Shown here in pieces: positions 8,265-14,934 of a stretch of DNA of 60,612 nucleotides (its first letter is position 1; every line of letters starts with the position of its first letter). Under the pieces are notes generated by a model. It was not told the origin of the DNA. It saw nothing but the letters and a program-made list of their open reading frames with translations, and did no database searches. The translations under genes were made by a program, and so were the position numbers. The stretch comes from Saccharothrix sp. NRRL B-16348 (GTDB lineage Bacteria; Actinomycetota; Actinomycetes; Mycobacteriales; Pseudonocardiaceae). The DNA lies in contig NZ_LGED01000276.1 in the NCBI RefSeq assembly GCF_001280085.1, positions 1 to 60,612 on the forward strand, in the 5' to 3' direction.

Positions 8265-9014
8265 TCAGGCGTCACGCCGGTTGACCACCGCCGCGCTCAG
8301 CGCCGCGAGTGCTGCCGTCTGCACGGCGAAGACCACCCAGCCGAGCCAGGGCTCGACCTTCGAGACGCCGTCGGGGAGCACGACGCTCAGGCCGATGACG
8401 GTCGGCCAGAACTCGCCTGCCGTCGCGAGCGCCGGGACGAGGGGGAAGACGACCAGCGGGAGCACGTAGACCACGCCGATCATGGTGAGCACCACACCGG
8501 CGGTGTGCCGCAGGAGCATTGCCGTGGCGGTCGCGAAGGCGCCCAACGTGCCCAGGTAGCAGCCGGCGCCCAGCACCGCTCGGAGCACGGTCGCGTCGAC
8601 CGAGCCTGACCCGCCGCCGAACGCGGTGGAGAGCACGACGGAGATCGAGGCGGACGCGAGGCCGAGTGCCAGGCCGAGGGCGGTCATCACGGTGAGCTTC
8701 GCGCCCAGGAAGCGCAGCCTGCGCGGCGCCATCGTGAACGAGGTGCGAATCATCCCGTGGTTGTACTCGTTGGACACGAACAGAGCGCCGATCACCGCGA
8801 CGCCGATCTGCATCAGCAACATCGTCGTCACGATCGGGGCAAGCAGCGAATCACCGCCGGCCGGCACGTTCGCGGTTGTCTGCGCCATGCCGATCACCAA
8901 CGCTGCGGTCGGCACCGTGAAACCTGCCAGGGTCCACCAGACGGAGCGCTGGGTGCGCAGCTTCACCCACTCGGCGTGGATCAGGCGAGGCATCTCATCG
9001 CGGAGCGCGGGCAT
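8265..9014 (-). CDS. ABC-2 type transporter permease
   Basis: A 249-residue integral membrane protein with about six hydrophobic stretches. The N-terminal cytoplasmic part LIHAEWVKLRTQRSVWWTLAG is typical of actinobacterial ABC-2 permeases that pair with a separate ATPase. EYNHGMIRTSFTMAPRR is the conserved coupling region. The start follows the ATPase stop by 3 bp, so the genes are coupled. Such two-gene exporters often handle peptides, lipids or antibiotics, and the nearby small secreted protein makes a peptide role conceivable. An internal ATG at 8993 is an alternative start. Confidence 0.88.
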   Translation of the reverse strand: MPALRDEMPRLIHAEWVKLRTQRSVWWTLAGFTVPTAALVIGMAQTTANVPAGGDSLLAPIVTTMLLMQIGVAVIGALFVSNEYNHGMIRTSFTMAPRRLRFLGAKLTVMTALGLALGLASASISVVLSTAFGGGSGSVDATVLRAVLGAGCYLGTLGAFATATAMLLRHTAGVVLTMIGVVYVLPLVVFPLVPALATAGEFWPTVIGLSVVLPDGVSKVEPWLGWVVFAVQTAALAALSAAVVNRRDA

Positions 9015-9017
9015 GCC

Positions 9018-9926
9018 TCAGTACTCCTTCCCGTGGTACTCCACGTCGTCGCGGGTGGTGTTCATGAAGGCGTCTTCGAGTGAGGCGACTTCGTCGCCCA
9101 AGCCGTGCAAGGCGAGCGAGTTCGCCGCGGCCAGCTCACCGATCTCGCTGCGCGCGAGCCCGTTCACGAGCAGGACGTCGACCGCCTGGCGTTCCACCCG
9201 TCCGCCCGCGGCCTCGATCAGGGCCGTGAGCGCGTCCGCGTGCGGGGTCTCCACGCGGACGCGCTTTTCGGTCGCGCCGTCGATGAAGCCACGTGTGTCG
9301 GTGTCCGCGACCAACCGGCCACGCCCGATGACGACGAGGCGGTCGGCGGTGCCCTCGACCTCGGCCATGAGGTGCGAGGAGATCAGCACGGCGCGACCCT
9401 CGGCGGCCATGCCACGCAGCAGGTTGCGCACCCAGCGCATCCCCTCGGCGTCGAGCCCGTTCAACGGCTCGTCGAGCAGCAGCGTGTGCGGGTTGCCGAG
9501 CAGGGCCACGGCCAAGCCGAACCGCTGGCTCATGCCCAGGGAGAACGACTTCACCCGCTTGTCCGCGACGTCCTCCACCCCGGTGATGCCGAGGACTTCG
9601 TCGACCCTGCTGAACGGTATGCCGTTCGAGGCGGCCAGGATGCGGAGGTGGTTGCGCGCGCTTCTCCCGGGATGTGCGGAACGCGTGTCGAGCAGCATCC
9701 CCACTTCGCGCAACGGGTGGTCGAGTTCGTCGTAGGGCCGACCATCGACCGTCGACGAGCCGGCGGTCGGCCGGTCCAAACCGGTGAGCATCCGAATGGT
9801 GGTCGACTTGCCTGCGCCATTCGGTCCGAGGAAGCCGGTCACCAGTCCGGACCGCACTCGGAAGCTCAGATCGTCGACGGCCTTGCGCGCGCCGTAAACC
9901 TTGGTGAGGCCGAATGCCTCGATCAT
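9018..9926 (-). CDS. ABC transporter ATP-binding protein
   Basis: A 302-residue ATPase beginning MIEAFGLTKVYGARKAVDD. Walker A is GPNGAGKST (about residue 35), the signature is SLGMSQRFGLA, Walker B is LLLDEPLNGLD, and the switch His follows in SSHLMAEVEG. The C-terminal 80 residues, IGRGRLVADTDTRGFIDG onward, form the extra domain of the BcrA/drug-exporter type. GAGGA lies close to the ATG. First gene of the operon with the permease and small membrane protein. Confidence 0.93.
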   Translation of the reverse strand: MIEAFGLTKVYGARKAVDDLSFRVRSGLVTGFLGPNGAGKSTTIRMLTGLDRPTAGSSTVDGRPYDELDHPLREVGMLLDTRSAHPGRSARNHLRILAASNGIPFSRVDEVLGITGVEDVADKRVKSFSLGMSQRFGLAVALLGNPHTLLLDEPLNGLDAEGMRWVRNLLRGMAAEGRAVLISSHLMAEVEGTADRLVVIGRGRLVADTDTRGFIDGATEKRVRVETPHADALTALIEAAGGRVERQAVDVLLVNGLARSEIGELAAANSLALHGLGDEVASLEDAFMNTTRDDVEYHGKEY

Positions 9927-10021
9927 GGTTCCTCACTGCTCATAGGTCGGAGACCAACAGGAACTTCGGGACCGCCTTCGGTGGTGCACACTGCGGACGA
10001 GCGGTGAGGCGACCGCTGGAC

Positions 10022-10058
10022 GGGTGGACCCGCCGGAGAGCAGCCGGCGGGTCCACCC
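10022..10058 (-). terminator. Terminator hairpin after the small secreted protein gene
   Basis: Arms 10022-10036 and 10044-10058 form a perfect 15-bp stem (GGGTGGACCCGCCGG and its complement) with a 7-base loop. It sits 10 bases beyond the stop codon of the leftward gene at 10068, which suggests that the ABC operon downstream has its own promoter between 9927 and 10021. Confidence 0.8.
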
Positions 10059-10067
10059 CACCGCGTC

Positions 10068-10502
10068 TCAGCAGAGCCAGGTCTGGTTGAGCACGTGACA
10101 GCCGACCGCGCGGAACACCTCCTCCGCGCCGACGGGGATCAGGAAGCGGACCCAACCGGGCAGGTTGTTCCACCAGGTGATGAACGCATTCCAGCCGGCC
10201 CTGACCGCCGCGACGGCCTGGTCGTAGACCCACCTGCCGATCGCGATCAGCGCGTCGACGATCCACCGCCCGATACCCGCGGGACGCACGGTGCCGTCAT
10301 CGACCGGGACACCGGTCGCCAGTTGCACGCCGGAGGTCGTCGCACCCGCCGGCACCAAGGTCACCTCCGCGGCGACGGGCGCGGACTGGACTACGGCCAC
10401 TGACCGGTTGGGCGCCGCGACGGCCTCGGCCGCCGTGGCGATCCCGGCACCACCGGCCATCAGGCCGACGGTCACCGCAAGGGATACCAGAAATCTGCGC
10501 AC
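10068..10502 (-). CDS. Small secreted Trp-rich protein, unknown function
   Basis: A 144-residue preprotein. GTG start with GAGGGAG 4 bases upstream. A Sec signal peptide is clear (RRF then LVSLAVTVGLMAGGAGIATAA, cleavage near residue 24-26). The mature protein has a low-complexity Val/Ala/Pro part, then an amphipathic Trp-rich stretch (WIVD, WVYD, WNAFITWWNNLPGWVRF) and ends GCHVLNQTWLC with two Cys at residues 135 and 144 that could form a disulfide. It is flanked by its own hairpins, with a LuxR-type regulator upstream and an ABC exporter downstream. A membrane-active peptide is possible, but this is inference; no family is recognised. Confidence 0.75.
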   Translation of the reverse strand: MRRFLVSLAVTVGLMAGGAGIATAAEAVAAPNRSVAVVQSAPVAAEVTLVPAGATTSGVQLATGVPVDDGTVRPAGIGRWIVDALIAIGRWVYDQAVAAVRAGWNAFITWWNNLPGWVRFLIPVGAEEVFRAVGCHVLNQTWLC

Positions 10503-10529
10503 GAAACTCCCTCGTTCGATTCAGGAGAA

Positions 10530-10557
10530 CGGAGGCGGTGCCCGCGGGCTGCCTCCG
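10530..10557 (-). terminator. Terminator-like hairpin after the LuxR-type gene
   Basis: CGGAGGC (10530-10536) pairs with GCCTCCG (10551-10557), and the loop holds the self-complementary GCCCGCGGGC. It lies between the stop of the regulator (10615) and the start of the secreted protein (10502). Confidence 0.55.
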
Positions 10558-10614
10558 GCTCAACTTTCGACCGGCCGGGTTGACATTGCCGGTGGCAGAA
10601 AGCTATCGCGGGGT

Positions 10615-11361
10615 CTATTCGTTGCCCACTGTACTTCCGGGCTGAATTTTTGCTGTCCATCGGTCGGGGGTGTGGCCCGTCCGGTACGCCAACGCGATGA
10701 TCTCCGCGCGACCGTGCAAATCAAGTTTGCGCATGACGTTGGAGATGTGGTACTTGACCGTGCGCACGGATATGGAGCGGCGTCGCGCGATCTCGACGTT
10801 GGAGAGCCCTTCGACGACCATCGCGAACAAAGCGCGTTCACTGTTGGTCAGGGACTCGAACGCCGGAATGCCCTCTGCCTGCGCCGGGAGGGGGTCCGGC
10901 AGCTTCTCCAGGATCGCGTCCAGCACGCCGCCCGCGACGAGTGCGTCGCCTTGGTGCACCGCCCGGACGGCGGCGTGGAACGACTCCAAGGGCCCTTCGC
11001 GCCTGATCACCGCGCGGACACCGGACCGCATCAGGTCCACCGTGGCGGGCAGGTCGAGGGCGCCGATCAGCACCACGACCCGACCGCGGCTGTCGTGGAA
11101 GTGCGACATCACCTGGTCCGCGACCTGTCGGGCGTCGGACTCCTGTGGTCCCGCGTCGACCAGGACCGTGCTGGAGGGCAGTTCGTCGCTCGCGGCCGAT
11201 GCGGATTCGACGGTGTCGTAGGCGCCGATCACGGACAGGTTAGACCCGACTTCGAGGACCGACGCGAGGCCCGCCCGGAACGGGAGGTTCTTCGTGTAGA
11301 TGATGATCTGGCGCTCGGATTCCCCCGTTATCGGGACAGGTGAAAGCGGGTTGATGTTCAT
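10615..11361 (-). CDS. LuxR/NarL-type response regulator-like protein (degenerate receiver)
   Basis: A 248-residue protein. The C-terminal helix-turn-helix of the NarL/FixJ class is clear: ESLTNSERALFAMVVEGLSNVEIARRRSISVRTVKYHISNVMRKL, about residues 165-215. The N-terminal 140 residues resemble a receiver domain (IIIYTKNLPFRAGLASVL, VLVDAGP, AVIRREGP), but the acidic pocket after the first strand is missing (YTKN instead of DD) and the conserved Lys is replaced by Arg-Arg, so phosphorylation in the usual manner is doubtful. No sensor kinase is adjacent. A purine-rich GGGGGGATCC precedes the ATG. Two palindromes at 11401-11432 lie upstream and may be its operator. It probably controls the secreted protein gene next to it. 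Confidence 0.8.
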   Translation of the reverse strand: MNINPLSPVPITGESERQIIIYTKNLPFRAGLASVLEVGSNLSVIGAYDTVESASAASDELPSSTVLVDAGPQESDARQVADQVMSHFHDSRGRVVVLIGALDLPATVDLMRSGVRAVIRREGPLESFHAAVRAVHQGDALVAGGVLDAILEKLPDPLPAQAEGIPAFESLTNSERALFAMVVEGLSNVEIARRRSISVRTVKYHISNVMRKLDLHGRAEIIALAYRTGHTPDRWTAKIQPGSTVGNE

Positions 11362-11400
11362 GGATCCCCCCGGGAATGAACCGGTGACGTGCTGGACGTC

Positions 11401-11432
11401 GGTGAGTAATCACCTTCCGGGTCACGTTACCC
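11401..11432. promoter_or_regulatory. Two adjacent operator-like palindromes upstream of the LuxR-type gene
   Basis: GGTGA/TCACC arms with a 4-base centre (11401-11414) are followed 4 bases later by GGGTCACGTTACCC (11419-11432), a near-perfect palindrome around ACGT. They lie 40-71 bases upstream of the regulator's ATG, a good place for autoregulation. Confidence 0.4.
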
Positions 11433-11747
11433 CCGGTGTGCGAAGATGATGAGCGCAAACACCGCCTGTGACCACCGTCACGGGCTTCGGCTATCGGGAG
11501 GTGCATTCCGGCGCGGTCCGGTGTACTCGGAGTTTCACCCGACTCTCCGAATGCGGTCGGCACGTCGACTGGGCCGTCTGCGGGGTTCCGACACTTATTC
11601 CAGGTGATCGGGGATGGGAATTACTCGCACATCTTGCCGATGGCAAGTCGATTCACCACGACTTCGTGGCACGACGTCGAGTGCCGGTGCTCGCGGCGGG
11701 ACAGCGGCCACGCCCGGTGATCGGACCTTCCGGGAGCCCCGGGACGG
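11433..11747. other. Gene-free stretch, somewhat lower GC
   Basis: Between the LuxR-type regulator's upstream region and the Imm1 gene. An open frame on the plus strand (from 11468) has no ribosome site and no recognisable protein features. I see no RNA gene or repeat here; it may be the remnant of a lost gene. Confidence 0.5.
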
Positions 11748-12188
11748 CTACGCGGCCTGCCAGGTGACGCCCTCGGGGCGCTTGGCGGTGGCCAGGAACT
11801 CCTTCAGCGCGGTCGCCAGGAGGTCTACCGGGACGCCCGCGCCGGCCGGGTAGTCGACGTACTCGGAGCGGTACTCGGGGGAGGCCGGGTCGCCTTCCAG
11901 GGTCGAGTAGTCGTGCTCCGGGTCGGCGTAGGTGAGGTAGCCGTAGCCCTGGTGGATGGCGGCGGCGACGTCGTGGTCCGGGATCTTGGTGGTGCCGGGT
12001 GCGCCCAGCAGGCCCTCGGTGTCGGTGATCAGCTCGCGGTCCTGGTGTTCGATCACGGCGGGGCCCGCGCCGGGTTCCGCCAGGCGGGTCAGGAGGGTGT
12101 CGACGTCCTCCGGCGTGCCGACGGTCATCTCGTCGGCCGCGTCGGCGTCGTGCTCTTTCATGATCGGCCACACAGCCGTGAAGCTCAT
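11748..12188 (-). CDS. Imm1-family immunity protein (orphan)
   Basis: A 146-residue acidic cytosolic protein starting MSFTAVWPIMKEHDAD. The Imm1 features are the N-terminal beta strand followed by TPEDVDTLLTRLAE, the central GYGYLTYADPEHDYST, and the C-terminal VPVDLLATALKEFLATAKRPEGVTWQ. Imm1 proteins neutralise nuclease-type toxins of polymorphic toxin systems and are frequent in actinomycetes. No toxin with a secretion leader is adjacent, so this is an orphan that could protect against rivals' toxins. ATGs at 12197 and 12200 are alternative starts; none has a strong Shine-Dalgarno. Confidence 0.75.
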   Translation of the reverse strand: MSFTAVWPIMKEHDADAADEMTVGTPEDVDTLLTRLAEPGAGPAVIEHQDRELITDTEGLLGAPGTTKIPDHDVAAAIHQGYGYLTYADPEHDYSTLEGDPASPEYRSEYVDYPAGAGVPVDLLATALKEFLATAKRPEGVTWQAA

Positions 12189-12265
12189 GGCCGGCATCAT
12201 CCCAGTGGACGCGCTGAGTGACCACCGGAGGGGTCGGTTGGGCCGTTGGGGTGGAGTAGGTTTAT

Positions 12266-12293
12266 CGCACTGGTTTTGCGCTCAACCGGTGCG
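12266..12293. promoter_or_regulatory. Inverted repeat upstream of the Imm1 gene
   Basis: Arms CGCACTGGTT (12266-12275) and AACCGGTGCG (12284-12293) pair at 9 of 10 positions (the other is G-T) over an 8-base centre. It lies about 80 bases upstream of the Imm1 start and downstream of the DUF397 gene, so it may be an operator or a terminator. Confidence 0.4.
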
Positions 12294-12425
12294 AGAACCT
12301 TTCCGCCATGTCCGCGCTGGGGCGAACCCCTGAAGCGACCGCACCTCGTCCTGATGGCGAGCGGCAGCGGTTCCTGCGTCGCGTCTGTGCCGTGACCGGT
12401 TCACGGCAGATCTCGTGGAGCGTCC

Positions 12426-12638
12426 TCAAGCCCGCTCAGGTAGACCGGCAACCCGGGCACTCGTAGCGAGGAACGCCATCCAGGCGGCACGGGGGACGGT
12501 GAGGGTGCCGGTGTCCGGCGACTTGCTGTCCCTGATGCCGACGGCTGCTGCCGAGTGCGCCACCTCGACGCAGTTCGAGTTGCCGCCGCTGTAGCTGGCC
12601 TTGCGCCACGTCCCGAAGGTCAGCTCCGACGCTCCCAT
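12426..12638 (-). CDS. DUF397 domain protein
   Basis: A 70-residue protein with the DUF397 pattern: WRKASYSGGNSNCVEVA, then VGIRDSKSPDTGTLTV and PRAAWMAFL. DUF397 genes nearly always sit beside an XRE-type regulator (WhiJ or AbaA-like loci of Streptomyces), and the small protein is thought to act with it, in a toxin-antitoxin-like or signalling pair. Its start lies inside the 3' end of the XRE gene (19-bp overlap), so the two are coupled. Confidence 0.9.
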   Translation of the reverse strand: MGASELTFGTWRKASYSGGNSNCVEVAHSAAAVGIRDSKSPDTGTLTVPRAAWMAFLATSARVAGLPERA

Positions 12639-13471
12639 TCGCTGTGCTCCTCTTTGACGTACTTCCGCAGCAGGGCCAGCGAGTCCGGCCCGTTCAGTGC
12701 GGTGCCGCACAAGTGCTGGAATGCCAGCCTATACCGCTCCACCTCGGCTTCTTCTTCCAAGAAGAGAGTGCCGGTGAGGTGGTCGATCGCCACCGTGCCG
12801 TAGCCGTCGTCGAAGCGGAAGCAGGAGAACGGCACACCCATGGCGATGTATTCGCCCACGCGGTAAGGGATGACCTGGAACTGCACATTGGGCAGCGAGG
12901 CCGACTCCAGCAGGTGTGAGAGCTGGGCGACGTGCACGTCCCGGCCGCCGATCGCGCGGTGCAGGGCGTCTTCGGTGATGACCGCCCACACCGCCAGTTC
13001 ACCGGCCAGCACGCGGTCTTGGCGTTTGGTGCGCAGTTCGACGCGCTGGTCGAGGACTTGGCCGCTGATTCCGGGGTTGGCGGCGCGGATGACCGCGCGG
13101 GCGTAGTCCTCGGTCTGGAGCAGGCCGGGGACGAGGTCGATCTCGAAGTTGGACACCGCCACCGCATCGGTCTCCAGCTCCACGAAGTCGATGTTCTCGG
13201 GATTGGCCGACTCGTCGTAGACCTGGTACCAGCCACGGGTCTTCGCGGTCCGGGCCAGGTTGACCATGCTCTCGACGGTGGCCCGGCCCGCGCCGTACAA
13301 CTCGCAGAGCATCCGCACCTCGTCGGGCTTCGCGCCCAACTGGCAGATCTCCATCTTGGTGATCTTGGGCTGCTTGCACCCGAGGTGGTTGGCGGCGTCT
13401 TCGAGCGACGTGCCCGAGTTGACCCGGAGTTGGCGGAGGCGGCGGGCCAGGCGGCGCTGCTTGGGAGTCAT
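12620..13471 (-). CDS. XRE-family transcriptional regulator with DUF5753 domain
   Basis: A 283-residue protein. The N-terminal helix-turn-helix is RRLARRLRQLRVNSGTSL, with recognition part HLGCKQPKITKMEICQL. The remaining 200 residues match DUF5753 (VPGLLQTEDYARAVIRAANP, RQDRVLAGELAVWAVITEDALHR, VQFQVIPYRVGEY). The ATG at 13471 has GAGGG 5 bases upstream; longer frames upstream are not protein-like. Directly ahead of it, at 13493-13513, is a perfect 9+9 palindrome that is a strong autoregulation site. It pairs with the DUF397 gene and is divergent from the small protein at 13583. Confidence 0.93.
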   Translation of the reverse strand: MTPKQRRLARRLRQLRVNSGTSLEDAANHLGCKQPKITKMEICQLGAKPDEVRMLCELYGAGRATVESMVNLARTAKTRGWYQVYDESANPENIDFVELETDAVAVSNFEIDLVPGLLQTEDYARAVIRAANPGISGQVLDQRVELRTKRQDRVLAGELAVWAVITEDALHRAIGGRDVHVAQLSHLLESASLPNVQFQVIPYRVGEYIAMGVPFSCFRFDDGYGTVAIDHLTGTLFLEEEAEVERYRLAFQHLCGTALNGPDSLALLRKYVKEEHSEWERRS

Positions 13472-13492
13472 CAGGTCCCTCGATCGGGTGAA

Positions 13493-13513
13493 GATTGGAA
13501 TTTGATTCCAATC
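13493..13513. promoter_or_regulatory. Perfect palindromic operator between the XRE gene and a divergent gene
   Basis: Arms GATTGGAAT (13493-13501) and ATTCCAATC (13505-13513) are exact reverse complements with a 3-base centre. The AT-rich site stands out in GC-rich surroundings, 22 bases from the XRE start and 70 from the divergent GTG, so one dimeric protein could control both. Confidence 0.7.
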
Positions 13514-13582
13514 AAGCTTGCATCCTGGCCAGGGCCCGAGCAACCTAGCAGAACCGAATTCCACACGATCGAGGAGGGTGTT

Positions 13583-13873
13583 GTGGCTGTTCAGGTGGCC
13601 TACGTCCGGGGTGACACGCCGCTGCGCGCGTGGGTGGACGACGAGACCGGGACCGTGTGCCTCTCCGTCGGCCCACCGCCGGGCCAAGTCGTGCTCGGCC
13701 TCACCGCGAACGGCGCGGACCGGCTACTCGACGCGGTCCAGCGCGAGCTGAAGATCCTCGAACCGACCGGCTTCGACTGCGACGACTGCCACGACACGGG
13801 CCAGCAGTGGACGCCCATGGCACCGGGCGCGGTGAGCCTCGGCTCCTGTCACTGCCCCGCGGCGCGCCGGTAG
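13583..13873 (+). CDS. Small protein with C-terminal Cys/His cluster
   Basis: A 96-residue protein. The GTG start has GAGGAGG 5 bases upstream. The N-terminal part VAYVRGDTPLRAWVDDETGTVCLSVG is beta-rich; the C-terminus carries FDCDDCHDTG and GSCHCP, a CxxC-H plus CHC set that could bind zinc. It is divergent from the XRE regulator, with the palindrome at 13493 between them, so it is likely that regulator's target or partner. It ends by overlapping the convergent glycosyltransferase gene by 25 bp. No named family is recognised. Confidence 0.7.
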   Translation: MAVQVAYVRGDTPLRAWVDDETGTVCLSVGPPPGQVVLGLTANGADRLLDAVQRELKILEPTGFDCDDCHDTGQQWTPMAPGAVSLGSCHCPAARR

Positions 13874-14934
13874 GCGGTCAGCGTCTTCTCGGCCGTCCGC
13901 CGCCACGTGAACTCCGCCGCGTGCGTCCGCCGTGCCGCCTGGTCGGCGGGCGTGGGCGGGGCCTCGACCGCATCGACCATGGCCGTGGCCAACGCCTCCA
14001 CGTCACCCACCGGCACGTGCACCGCGTGCCCGCCGGCGACCTCGCGCAACGCCGCCACGTCCGTGCACACCACGGGCACGTTGCACGCCAACGCCTCCAG
14101 CACGGGCAGCCCGAACCCCTCGTCGCGCGACGGCAGCACCAACGCCGCCGCACCCGCCACGACACTCCTCAGGTCCACGTCGGTCAGGTACCCGGTCCGC
14201 ATCACCCGGTCGTCGGAGCTGACCACGTGCGGCCCGGCCAGCACCAACGGCGGCAACGACGGCCGGGCGGCGTGCGCGGTCAGCAACGTCCCGAGGCCCT
14301 TGCGCGGCCCACCCGCGCCGACGAACAGCAGGTACTCCGACGGCAGCCCCAGCCGCGCGCGCAACGCCGGCGACGGCGAACGGGCCGCGAACCACGCCGG
14401 GTCGACGCCGAGCGGCGTCACCACGATCTTCGACTCCGGCACGCCGAGCCGTTCCATCACGACCTCGGCCACCGCACGGGTCGGCGTGCACACGACGTCC
14501 GCCCGCGTGGCCGACTTGTGCACCAGCTCGGGCAGCCGGCGGTCGGACGGCGGCAGGTCGCCGGGCGTGTCCAGGAACGCCAGGTCGTGGATGGTCGTCA
14601 CGCCGCCTGCCCGCAGCGCCGGCGGCAGGACGAAGTTCGTCGCGTGCATGACGTCCGTCGGCCCGGCCAGGAACTCCACCGGCGGGAACGGCATCCGCAG
14701 CCAGAACTGCCGCAGCAGCCGCGCCGACACCGGCAGCCCGCGGGCCACCACGTCGTGCGGCAGCACGGTCCGCAGCGCGCGCCACCCGCGCAACGTGAAC
14801 GCGACCGCGCGCACGTCGACCTCGTCCAGCATCGACGCCAGCTCCTCGGCCAACGCCGCGGTGTAGCGGCCGATCCCGGTCCGCTGCCCGAGCAGCGGGG
14901 TGCCGTCGATCAGCACCCGCAGCGGCCTAGCCAC
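13849..14934 (-). CDS. GT4-family glycosyltransferase
   Basis: A 361-residue GT-B fold enzyme. The N-terminus VLIDGTPLLGQRTGIGRYTAAL is the acceptor-side Gly-rich loop. The C-terminal donor half has LLFVGAGGPRKGLGTLL and the EX7E region RDEGFGLPVLEAL. A nucleotide-sugar donor is inferred; dTDP-rhamnose or GDP-mannose made by genes in this window are candidates. GTG start overlaps the stop of the upstream 830-residue enzyme by 8 bp. Last gene of a leftward three-gene operon. Confidence 0.92.
   Translation of the reverse strand: MARPLRVLIDGTPLLGQRTGIGRYTAALAEELASMLDEVDVRAVAFTLRGWRALRTVLPHDVVARGLPVSARLLRQFWLRMPFPPVEFLAGPTDVMHATNFVLPPALRAGGVTTIHDLAFLDTPGDLPPSDRRLPELVHKSATRADVVCTPTRAVAEVVMERLGVPESKIVVTPLGVDPAWFAARSPSPALRARLGLPSEYLLFVGAGGPRKGLGTLLTAHAARPSLPPLVLAGPHVVSSDDRVMRTGYLTDVDLRSVVAGAAALVLPSRDEGFGLPVLEALACNVPVVCTDVAALREVAGGHAVHVPVGDVEALATAMVDAVEAPPTPADQAARRTHAAEFTWRRTAEKTLTAYRRAAGQ

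Noticed and set aside
11468..11767. 99-residue plus-strand gene
   Set aside because: No ribosome site, composition unlike its neighbours, and it runs into the antisense of the Imm1 gene.
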